Positions 12,423 to 17,855 of a stretch of 17,855 nucleotides of DNA are shown piece after piece (position 1 is the stretch's first letter; each line of letters begins with the position of its first letter). The notes beneath the pieces were generated by a model. It saw nothing but the letters and a program-made list of their open reading frames with translations, was not told the DNA's origin and made no database searches. The DNA is from an uncultured Microcaldota archaeon. GTDB taxonomy: Archaea; Micrarchaeota; Micrarchaeia; Anstonellales; Anstonellaceae. The stretch is taken from positions 1 to 17,855 of the forward strand of contig CAIXYX010000005.1 of NCBI GenBank assembly GCA_903923795.1, read 5' to 3'. A program made the position numbers and the translations under genes.

Positions 12423-13475
12423 ATGCAAAACGAAACTCATCCCAAATCAAACCCAGCCCATCCAAATCGCCCCTCCATACTTGTCGCGGTCACCGGGGCT
12501 TCGGGACGCTTGGGGCGCCAAACCCTCTCCTTGTTGAAAAAACGCCATGTCAGATGCGTAGGTTTGGTGAGGTCTGCCGAATCTGCCGGAAAACTGCCCA
12601 GAGGCGTGCCGGGCAGAATAGTCGATTACACAGATGTCGACAGCCTCGCGGACGCGCTGGCAGATGCCACGCACATTGTCAATTGCACAGGCGCACCGGA
12701 TTCGGGCCTCTCGATGCCGCAGCTCATGGCCGCCAATGTCTCGCCAACGCAGCATCTGCTTGTGGCTGTCCCGCCGCATATCAGGCGTTTCGTGCACATA
12801 AGCTCCATCTCGGTCTATGGCTGGCACCCGCCGCAAAAAGCGAATGAATTCTCCAAAAGAAATCCTGACACCGCATATGCGGCGAGCAAAATAGCTGCCG
12901 AGCGCTCTGCTCTGGCCCGCTCGCACCTATTTCCCGTTGTGGTGCTGCAGCCGGGCATGATTTACGGCCCCGAATTTCATGCGGGATTTTGGCCGGCGCT
13001 AAAACAGCTCAAGGCTGGCAGCATGAGGCTTATTGGCAACGGGGACAACCGTTTGCCGCTCGTGCATGTCGACGACGTTGCGGAGGGCATATGGTGCGCG
13101 CTCTTCGCCCCCGTGCCGTCAGGCTCGGTTTTCCTTCTTGTTGGCAGCGAGAATATCACACAAAGCTCGGCCATGACATCGGCGGCGAGGGAATTGAAGG
13201 TGCGCCCGCCGGCTTCGGGCGCTCATCCGGTTTTGGCTTATACGCTCGCGCATACTCATTCGCTTATCCGGCGTTTGCAGGGACGCTCCACTTCCTTCAC
13301 ACCCGACATGCTCCGCCAGCTGTCATCAGACAGAACGTTCGACTGCACCCGCGCCCGCACCATGCTGCACTGGCGGCCGGCAGTCGCATTTAAAACAGGT
13401 CTGCGGGAAGTCATCTCAGAGTTTAGGAAAAACAGGGAAACACGGATGAAAAAAGGACGAAATAAAAAAGAATGA
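12423..13475 (+). CDS. NAD(P)-dependent epimerase/dehydratase-like protein (extended SDR)
   Basis: A protein of about 350 residues with a Rossmann fold. ILVAVTGASGRLGR (about residues 19-32) is the dinucleotide-binding motif GxxGxxG, HISSISVYG follows in the middle, and YAASK is the catalytic Tyr-x-x-x-Lys of short-chain dehydrogenases. LQPGMIYGP and LPLVHVDDVAEGI are further family blocks. It would act on a sugar nucleotide or a related substrate, using NAD(P), in the cytoplasm; the exact reaction cannot be read from the sequence. The C-terminal tail is lysine- and arginine-rich. The start is uncertain: ATG 12423 leaves the normal distance to the Gly motif, but 12411 and 12375 are in frame and none has a clear ribosome binding site. 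GGGP synthase follows after 52 bp and may share the transcript. Confidence 0.8.
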   Translation: MQNETHPKSNPAHPNRPSILVAVTGASGRLGRQTLSLLKKRHVRCVGLVRSAESAGKLPRGVPGRIVDYTDVDSLADALADATHIVNCTGAPDSGLSMPQLMAANVSPTQHLLVAVPPHIRRFVHISSISVYGWHPPQKANEFSKRNPDTAYAASKIAAERSALARSHLFPVVVLQPGMIYGPEFHAGFWPALKQLKAGSMRLIGNGDNRLPLVHVDDVAEGIWCALFAPVPSGSVFLLVGSENITQSSAMTSAARELKVRPPASGAHPVLAYTLAHTHSLIRRLQGRSTSFTPDMLRQLSSDRTFDCTRARTMLHWRPAVAFKTGLREVISEFRKNRETRMKKGRNKKE

Positions 13476-13527
13476 ACGCAGATGAGAAATAAAATGAAAA
13501 ATCACAAATAAAAAAAGGGGAATTGAC

Positions 13528-14313
13528 ATGGCGAACAAAACCTACGCTTATATGCTCGAATCGCTGGCCAGCCGCGGAGCCCTGCTCGCGGCCCTCATAG
13601 ACCCGATGGATTACTCAAGCCCCGCGGCGGCGGTGAAAGCCGGAGTGTCGGCAGCCAACGCGGGCGCGGATTACATACTCATCGGAGGCTCGACTGGCGT
13701 CGGCGGGGAATTGCTCGACGGGGTGGCGAAAGACATCAAATCACAAATCTCCATCCCTCTTGTGCTTTTCCCCGGCAATGTCACCACGGTGACCAAATAC
13801 GCAGATGCCGTTTATTTCATGTCATTGCTCAATTCGAGAAACCCCTACTGGATTTCGGGCGCGCAGACGCTCGCGGCGCCCGTTGTGCGCGCCATGGGCC
13901 TCGAGGCCATTCCGACAGGCTATATCGTTGTCCAGCCGGGCGGCACGGTGGGATGGGTGGGGGATGTGAACTTGCTTCCGCGCTCCAAACCAACTCTTGC
14001 TGCTGCCATGGCTCTTTCCGCCCAATATATGGGCGCCAAATTAGTGCTGACTGATTCCGGCTCGAACCCGGCTGACGGCCCATTGCCGCCCGAAATGGCG
14101 AAGGCTGTTTCTTCAGTGCTCAAGGTGCCATATATAATCGGCGGAGGAGTGCGCACGCCCGCGCAGGCCACAGCGCTTGTGAAAGCTGGCGCAGACATCT
14201 TGCAGGTGGGCACGGCTCTTGAGAAAGACGGCGATGTGAACAAAACTGTCTCGGCTCTTGCAAAGGCGATACACGAAGCCGGTAAGGGAAGGAAGAAGGA
14301 GTTCGAGGTTTGA
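13528..14313 (+). CDS. Geranylgeranylglyceryl phosphate synthase
   Basis: This enzyme joins geranylgeranyl diphosphate to sn-glycerol-1-phosphate, forming the first ether bond of archaeal membrane lipids; it is among the best markers of archaeal origin. The 261-residue protein is a TIM barrel of the PcrB/GGGPS family. It shows ALIDP near residue 23, GGSTG around 52, VLFPGN, PTGYIVVQPGGTVG, a LVLTDSGS stretch, and IIGGGVRTPAQA followed by GADILQVGTA as the phosphate-binding end. The general layout resembles the GGGPS group found in Methanothermobacter-type enzymes. A GGGGAATT stretch 4-5 nt before the ATG is a weak ribosome binding site. It converges with the VapC gene 18 bp downstream. Confidence 0.93.
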   Translation: MANKTYAYMLESLASRGALLAALIDPMDYSSPAAAVKAGVSAANAGADYILIGGSTGVGGELLDGVAKDIKSQISIPLVLFPGNVTTVTKYADAVYFMSLLNSRNPYWISGAQTLAAPVVRAMGLEAIPTGYIVVQPGGTVGWVGDVNLLPRSKPTLAAAMALSAQYMGAKLVLTDSGSNPADGPLPPEMAKAVSSVLKVPYIIGGGVRTPAQATALVKAGADILQVGTALEKDGDVNKTVSALAKAIHEAGKGRKKEFEV

Positions 14314-14331
14314 AACTGGGGCTGTTCTTTC

Positions 14332-14727
14332 TCATTTGGGTTCTTGGCGTCGGATAGTCTTGATTTTGTCGAAGGCTTTGTCATAGCTGCAAATCACGGA
14401 TGTATTATCGCTATCCATCACCGCGACATGGAACGCATCCGTGGTATCAAGGCCGTTTTCCATATACAGGAGGGCCTTTTTCACCATTTCTTCATTTACT
14501 GACAATATCTTGAGATTGGAGATGTTTTGGATATTGCTCCAAACTTCTTTCGCTCTTTGTGTTCCATCACTTTGAGAAAAGTAGTACAAAACCTCGTTGA
14601 TCACCATGACACTGGTTGTCGCTTTCTGCTCACCTGTTATGATCCTCGCCATCAGGGATGCGCAGGCCTGCCCTTTTGGGTCGGACATGCCATAAGCGTG
14701 GATCAGGACATTCGCGTCAAGGAACAT
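14332..14727 (-). CDS. vapC: VapC-type PIN-domain toxin
   Basis: A 131-residue PIN-domain ribonuclease, the toxin of a type II toxin-antitoxin pair; such toxins cut specific tRNAs or other RNAs when the antitoxin is lost. Acidic residues expected at the metal site are present: Asp4 in FLDANVLI, a Glu in INEVLYY (about 44), and an Asp in LDTTDAFHVAVM (about 95-98). The last strand, SVICSYDKAFDKI, is typical. Its start overlaps the end of the antitoxin gene by 11 bp, which couples their translation. The pair lies between GGGP synthase and RNase HII, converging with the former. Confidence 0.9.
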   Translation of the reverse strand: MFLDANVLIHAYGMSDPKGQACASLMARIITGEQKATTSVMVINEVLYYFSQSDGTQRAKEVWSNIQNISNLKILSVNEEMVKKALLYMENGLDTTDAFHVAVMDSDNTSVICSYDKAFDKIKTIRRQEPK

Positions 14728-14965
14728 GGAGCATCTTTTGTTTCATCTGCTTTTCAATCTTTGCCAACCTGTTTTCCGCTGCTTTTCCGCTCAGATTCGC
14801 CTTCTTGCGCAGGCGTTTGAATTCTTCCAGAGCATCCACCGGCTGTTCGATGACCACTCTCCCCGGCTCTGCGAATGTCTGTACCTGCATGCCGACTTTG
14901 AGGCCGGCCAGCTCCAGCACGTGTTTGGGGATGGCGACGATGCCTTTCTCATATATGTAGGTCAT
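14717..14965 (-). CDS. vapB: VapB-type antitoxin (AbrB/SpoVT fold)
   Basis: An 82-residue antitoxin. The N-terminal half (1-43), from TYIYEKGIVAIPKHVLELAGLKVG to VVIEQP, is the swapped-hairpin AbrB DNA-binding fold, which usually represses the operon. The C-terminal half is a charged helix (LEEFKRLRKKANLSGKAAENRLAKIEKQMKQK), the part expected to wrap around and block the PIN toxin. The start codon lies just after an operator-like region, and a TATA box 22-30 bp upstream suggests a leaderless mRNA. Overlap with the toxin gene is 11 bp. Confidence 0.88.
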   Translation of the reverse strand: MTYIYEKGIVAIPKHVLELAGLKVGMQVQTFAEPGRVVIEQPVDALEEFKRLRKKANLSGKAAENRLAKIEKQMKQKMLHVP

Positions 14966-14995
14966 AGTTTAACTTGCAAGTTTAACTTATTTAAG
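14966..14995 (-). promoter_or_regulatory. VapBC promoter with palindromic operator
   Basis: A TATA box (TTATTTAAG on the forward strand, 14987-14995) lies next to a perfect 12-bp palindrome AACTTGCAAGTT (14971-14982). Direct repeats AGTTTAACTT occur at 14966-14975 and 14979-14988, 13 bp apart. The repeats fill the space between TATA box and start codon, so an AbrB-type repressor bound there would block transcription. Autoregulation by VapB is the likely meaning. Confidence 0.6.
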
Positions 14996-15032
14996 ACTAT
15001 CGTTCTCCCTAAATTTTGTCGCCATACGGCCC

Positions 15033-15668
15033 CTAATAATCGCTCATCTTCCTCTGCTTCAGCCTTTCCAATGTCTTCCATTTGTGCCGCAGGTAAGGCT
15101 GCACATTCTCGTCTTGTGCGTGCTTTTCCAAAAAGTCTATGGTAATGGCATCAGACGTGTAGCCCGAATTGAAGTCTATTCCCAAAAGTTCTTTGATTTT
15201 CTCTATTTCCCGGTCCCGCTCCACCTTGGCCACTATGGAGGCGGCAGCCACAATCGGATACTTGTCATCTGCCTTGTTCTCGCACACTAATTTCGGGGTT
15301 TCGGGCAGAAATCTCCTGATTCTTTTTGCGAAATGGCTTGGGATGTTGTCGGGCGCGTCGATGTAGGCGCAGTCAGATGTTGGCGTGTCCTGTAGCAGTT
15401 CGGCAATCGTCATGGCCTCGATGTCGTTGAGGTTTTTCGTGTCCATCATCTTTGTGAGCTGCACGGCGCTCAGATGGATTGTCTTCATCTGACATAATTT
15501 TTTGACAGGCTCGAACAATTCCTCTCTTTGCTTGGGGCTGAGCTTCTTGGAGTCTTTCACACCTAATTCTAATAGTGAGTTTTCCTCCATCGAATCTATG
15601 GCGGCGCAGGCGATGACCATGGGCCCTATGACACAGCCTCGTCCGGCTTCGTCGATGCCAAGAATCAT
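15033..15668 (-). CDS. rnhB: Ribonuclease HII
   Basis: A 211-residue RNase HII, which nicks RNA-DNA hybrids, removing ribonucleotides left in DNA and primers. The start MILGIDEAGRG carries the catalytic Asp6 and Glu7. DSKKLS at 39-44, Asp104 in AYIDAP and the NKADDKYPIVAAASIVAKVERD block (131-152) complete the active site and the tyrosine/GRG-type recognition fold. The length is normal for archaea. GAGAGGT lies about 9 nt before the ATG, and a TATATAATAA-like sequence is near 15709-15719 on the reverse strand, which would be a promoter lying at the edge of the IS element. Its neighbour is vapB, 67 bp downstream. Confidence 0.93.
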   Translation of the reverse strand: MILGIDEAGRGCVIGPMVIACAAIDSMEENSLLELGVKDSKKLSPKQREELFEPVKKLCQMKTIHLSAVQLTKMMDTKNLNDIEAMTIAELLQDTPTSDCAYIDAPDNIPSHFAKRIRRFLPETPKLVCENKADDKYPIVAAASIVAKVERDREIEKIKELLGIDFNSGYTSDAITIDFLEKHAQDENVQPYLRHKWKTLERLKQRKMSDY

Positions 15669-15719
15669 GGAAAAGCTACCTCTCTAAATATCACTTTCAC
15701 GAACCTCCTTATTATATCC

Positions 15720-15765
15720 ATTCGCGCGAAAACCAGCGCCTTCAGGCGGTGGATGAAGCGCGAAT
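15720..15765 (+). repeat. Left-end hairpin of the IS element
   Basis: An 8-bp outer stem, ATTCGCGC/GCGCGAAT, with an inner CGCC/GGCG stem and TTCA loop. Located about 95 bp before tnpB, it is the likely transposase recognition hairpin. It also lies upstream of rnhB on the other strand. Confidence 0.6.
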
Positions 15766-15858
15766 CTATTTTTGGTAGTTAGTGGTTCAATCCAGCGGAA
15801 GACCACCGGAAACCTACCCCTTCCAAACCCACATATTGCTTCACGACGATATACTCCT

Positions 15859-16992
15859 ATGAGAGCTTACAAGTTCCGTCTCTACCCTTCCAAGAAACAG
15901 GAGGAGATGCTCAAGCACCATCTCTGGATAAAGAAGGGATTATGGAACAATCTTTTACAAAAGACCAAAGAGAAATATGAGAAAGAGCAAAAATTCCTCA
16001 CCATCAACGAGATGGCCGAACTTGTGAAAGGAACAGAACTCTACTCACAGACAGCCCAATCCGTTTTCAGGGATTTGGACAAATCATTGAAGGCAAAAAT
16101 CAGGGCAAAAAAGAAGGGTCAAAAATGGGGTTTTCCGAGGTTCAAATCTTTTGACGGGGTGAAAAGTATCCACTACCCTCAATCTGGTTTTTCTTTGGGT
16201 GAGAAACTGAAAGTTTCTTCATTTGGAGAAATTCCAATTGTCAGACATCGAGTGATAAAGGGAAAAATCAAGACCCTCACCCTAAAACGAGAATCTTCCG
16301 GAAAATGGTTTGCCATCTTTTGCGTCGAAGAAGAGCCACAAACTCCAAAGATGAATAAAGGCCCAAGCATCGGATTGGATTTGGGGTTGAATAAACTGGC
16401 CACCCTCTCAGATGGCAAAATCATCGAAAATCCACACCAATTCAAAAAGTTTGAAGATAAGCTGGCACAGGTCCAACGGATACTGTCCAGAAGGCGGAAA
16501 GGGAGTCATAACCGATTCAAATCTAAGAAAAAGGTGGCCCTAGTGCACGAGACTATAGCCAACATAAGAAGTGATTACCTGCACAAGAGCGCCAACTGGC
16601 TCCTATCACACTACTCCAAGATTGTCATGGAAGATTTGAGAATCAGGGAAATGTCCGAAGACGGTCATGGCAAAGGCATTCATGATGCTTCTTGGGGTTT
16701 GTTCACAAACATGCTCTGTTACAAGGCTGAAAGTGCCGGTTCAGAGATCGTGTTCGTGAATCCAAAAGATACAAGCAAGGAATGCAGCGGCTGCCACTCT
16801 TTGACGGAGAAATCCCTGTGGGAAAGAACCCATGTCTGCCCCGCATGTGGTTTGATTCTAGACCGAGATATCAACGCTGCAATAAACATACTCACACGAG
16901 CTACGGCCGGAATGGCCGGAAGTAACGCCTGTGGAGATGGAATAGCGATTCCGTCTTTGAAACAGGAAGCCCACGCCTTTAGGCGTGGGTGA
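15859..16992 (+). CDS. tnpB: TnpB RNA-guided nuclease (IS605 OrfB family)
   Basis: A complete 377-residue TnpB, the RNA-guided nuclease of IS200/IS605 elements and relative of Cas12; it cuts DNA matching the flank of its element and so keeps the element in place. The start MRAYKFRLYPSKKQEEML is typical. The RuvC-like active site shows Asp174 in IGLDLG, Glu258 in VMEDLRI and Asp337 in LDRDINAA. The zinc finger is CSGC (309-312) and CPAC (327-330). The insert between the last catalytic parts is normal. The start ATG 15859 was preferred to the longer frame from 15772, whose extra residues lack family similarity. No tnpA is present, so mobilisation would need a transposase in trans. All key residues are intact, so the nuclease could be active. 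Confidence 0.93.
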   Translation: MRAYKFRLYPSKKQEEMLKHHLWIKKGLWNNLLQKTKEKYEKEQKFLTINEMAELVKGTELYSQTAQSVFRDLDKSLKAKIRAKKKGQKWGFPRFKSFDGVKSIHYPQSGFSLGEKLKVSSFGEIPIVRHRVIKGKIKTLTLKRESSGKWFAIFCVEEEPQTPKMNKGPSIGLDLGLNKLATLSDGKIIENPHQFKKFEDKLAQVQRILSRRRKGSHNRFKSKKKVALVHETIANIRSDYLHKSANWLLSHYSKIVMEDLRIREMSEDGHGKGIHDASWGLFTNMLCYKAESAGSEIVFVNPKDTSKECSGCHSLTEKSLWERTHVCPACGLILDRDINAAINILTRATAGMAGSNACGDGIAIPSLKQEAHAFRRG

Positions 16993-16997
16993 TTCAC
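16870..16997 (+). ncRNA. Probable omegaRNA at the 3' end of tnpB
   Basis: In this family the guide RNA is made from the end of tnpB and the right end, with the guide taken from the flanking DNA. Here the 20-base hairpin at 16970-16989 and the following TTCAC form the expected scaffold, so the natural guide would begin just after about 16997. The 5' limit is only a guess. Confidence 0.4.
16970..16989 (+). repeat. Right-end hairpin of the IS element
   Basis: A perfect 8-bp stem, CCCACGCC/GGCGTGGG, with loop TTTA. It overlaps the end of tnpB and immediately precedes the stop codon TGA. Confidence 0.7.
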
Positions 16998-17083
16998 TAA
17001 ACTCGGAGTTCGGTGCCATCGTAGCCCGATGTACAAATTCGTTCACCTCGCCCATTAGCATACCTCAATAATCTCTCGAGGGC

Positions 17084-17104
17084 TTTTGGGCAAGTTTTTT
17101 AATC
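17084..17104 (+). promoter_or_regulatory. Promoter of the first pilin-like gene
   Basis: TTTTGGGCAAGTTTTTTAAT is almost identical to the block before the second copy (17645-17664). It contains the T-rich TATA element and what may be a BRE (GGGCAAG). The ATG at 17153 follows after about 50 bp, with GAGGTGG (17141-17147) as ribosome binding site. Confidence 0.5.
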
Positions 17105-17152
17105 CTTGGTCCCGCCATTGGATACAAGTCTAAATCATCCGAGGTGGAATAG

Positions 17153-17515
17153 ATGAAAAACCTGAACTTGCGTCAAATGGCCTCGAGGGCCGGAATTATC
17201 GGTGCGTCGCTGATGTCGGTCTCATTCGCCACCAGTGCAATCGCCACGATAGGCAGTTTGAACACTGCTTTCGGATCTATCGCCTGCACACTATTCACAA
17301 TTCTGCCCCCGATCGCCATGGTCCTCGTCATCATGGCCGCAGTCATCTACGCTGCCGGACAAGTCGGTGGCGCTGAATTCCGTGCCAACGCGAGCAAATG
17401 GGCCACAGCGCTCATCGTGGGCGCGGTCCTTGCGCTTGTGCTGGTCCTCCTGCTGCCGGGCATATTGAATGCGCTCATGCCGAGCACTGTATTCACCACG
17501 GGCGCCTGCGCGTAA
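17153..17515 (+). CDS. VirB2/TrbC-like pilin candidate (first copy)
   Basis: A 120-residue protein that looks like the major pilin of conjugation or type IV secretion machines. A signal-peptide-like start, MKNLNLRQMASRAGIIGASLMSVSFATSAIA (1-31), is followed by a short polar part. Two hydrophobic helices come next, about 45-69 and 83-106, separated by a short polar loop, QVGGAEFRANASK. Cysteines at 45 and 119 could form a disulfide. The two-helix layout with a central polar loop matches VirB2/TrbC; archaeal DNA-import pili (Ced/Ted) are built from such proteins, so DNA uptake or adhesion is a reasonable inference. The GAGGTGG ribosome binding site is strong. A second copy follows after a hairpin terminator. 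Confidence 0.65.
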   Translation: MKNLNLRQMASRAGIIGASLMSVSFATSAIATIGSLNTAFGSIACTLFTILPPIAMVLVIMAAVIYAAGQVGGAEFRANASKWATALIVGAVLALVLVLLLPGILNALMPSTVFTTGACA

Positions 17516-17538
17516 ATCTTTTGTTTTTATCCCAATTC

Positions 17539-17594
17539 GGGCGTGCGGCCCGCCGTTTGGCGGGTTGGCGCGCCCGCACATTTTTCTTTCCTCT
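17539..17594 (+). terminator. Strong hairpin terminator between the pilin-like genes
   Basis: An outer stem GGGCGTGC/GCGCGCCC (17539-17546/17568-17575, one G-U pair) and an inner stem CCCGCC/GGCGGG (17549-17554/17559-17564) around GTTT, then a T-rich run from 17581. This bacterial-looking terminator separates two genes that each have their own promoter. Confidence 0.65.
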
Positions 17595-17644
17595 ATTCTC
17601 CCCGAGTAACTACCAGTTTTTCGTGTCAGCTCTCGTCGCGCGTG

Positions 17645-17664
17645 TTTTGGGCAAGTTTTTAAAT
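17645..17664 (+). promoter_or_regulatory. Promoter of the second pilin-like gene
   Basis: TTTTGGGCAAGTTTTTAAAT repeats the promoter of the first copy with only slight change. The downstream GAGGTGG ribosome binding site is also duplicated before the ATG at 17713. Confidence 0.5.
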
Positions 17665-17712
17665 TCTCGCTTGATACAGGAAGACAACACAATATCTTTC
17701 GAGGTGGAATTG

Positions 17713-17855
17713 ATGAAAAACCTGAATTTACGCCAATGGGTCGGTAAGGCCGGATTCGCAGGCATCTCGGCGCTGGGTGCATCATTTGCAGCTGCACCTC
17801 TCAGTAGTGCTACGAGCCTAACGAATTCATTCGAGCAAATCTACTGCACACTCTC
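17713..17855 (+). CDS. VirB2/TrbC-like pilin candidate (second copy, cut by window end)
   Basis: The first 47 codons of a paralogue of the preceding gene: MKNLNLRQWVGKAGFAGIS, a signal-peptide-like hydrophobic stretch ending near APLSSA, then LTNSFEQIYCTL. The latter aligns with LNTAFGSIACTL of the first copy, including the cysteine. The signal region and the mature start are more divergent than the first eight residues and the promoter. The rest lies outside the window. Two or more related pilins could make a mixed filament or be used under different conditions. Confidence 0.6.
   Translation, partial: MKNLNLRQWVGKAGFAGISALGASFAAAPLSSATSLTNSFEQIYCTL

Larger units (their letters stand above)
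15711..16997 (+). mobile_element. IS200/IS605-like element with TnpB only
   Basis: The element carries tnpB but no tnpA transposase gene. At the left, ATTCGCGC (15720-15727) pairs with GCGCGAAT (15758-15765), enclosing a smaller hairpin CGCC-TTCA-GGCG (15737-15748). At the right, CCCACGCC-TTTA-GGCGTGGG (16970-16989) forms a hairpin over the tnpB stop. Imperfect hairpins near each end rather than inverted repeats are characteristic of this group. Exact end points are not certain. Confidence 0.7.

Overview
The window comes from an archaeon. It carries archaeal aIF5A, S24e, S27ae, Kae1, a group II chaperonin (thermosome), a DUF424 protein and a geranylgeranylglyceryl phosphate synthase. Many genes have a TATA box 22-30 bp upstream of the start codon (leaderless type), and others use GAGGTGAT-like ribosome binding sites. 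Small genes, tRNA introns in unusual positions and the mix of functions suggest a DPANN-type lineage such as Micrarchaeota or Diapherotrites. That placement is inference, not proof.

Layout. 1-1108: information-processing cluster (aIF5A, S24e, S27ae). 1170-4460: reverse-strand block with an unrecognised helical protein, kae1 (reading frame broken near its 3' end), a membrane-anchored Cys-containing protein and purM. 4646-6735: OB-fold protein and thermosome. 6938-8511: a secreted beta-rich protein resembling an outer-membrane barrel, followed by 446 bp without a gene. That stretch holds a strongly foldable candidate RNA and a second pair of mutually exclusive hairpins. 8512-9337: two tandem, clearly duplicated double-ACT proteins. 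9441-10527: a LAGLIDADG homing endonuclease whose 3' end runs into a tRNA-Gln gene with two introns (one in the D-loop), then a convergent tRNA-Val. 10581-14313: DUF424, PRC-barrel, UppP-like, SDR-like and GGGP synthase genes. 14332-15668: a VapBC toxin-antitoxin pair and RNase HII on the reverse strand. 15711-16997: a TnpB-only IS200/IS605-like element with hairpins at both ends. 17153 to the end: two tandem VirB2/TrbC-like pilin genes with duplicated promoters, the second cut by the window edge.

The housekeeping genes form ordinary archaeal clusters for translation, t6A modification, protein folding and membrane lipid synthesis. The accessory parts are the more unusual: barrel-like protein, structured RNA, endonuclease/tRNA overlap, TnpB element and pilin pair. 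UppP, the barrel-like protein, the anchored Cys protein and the pilins all point to the cell envelope as a theme. No CRISPR array or rRNA gene was seen.
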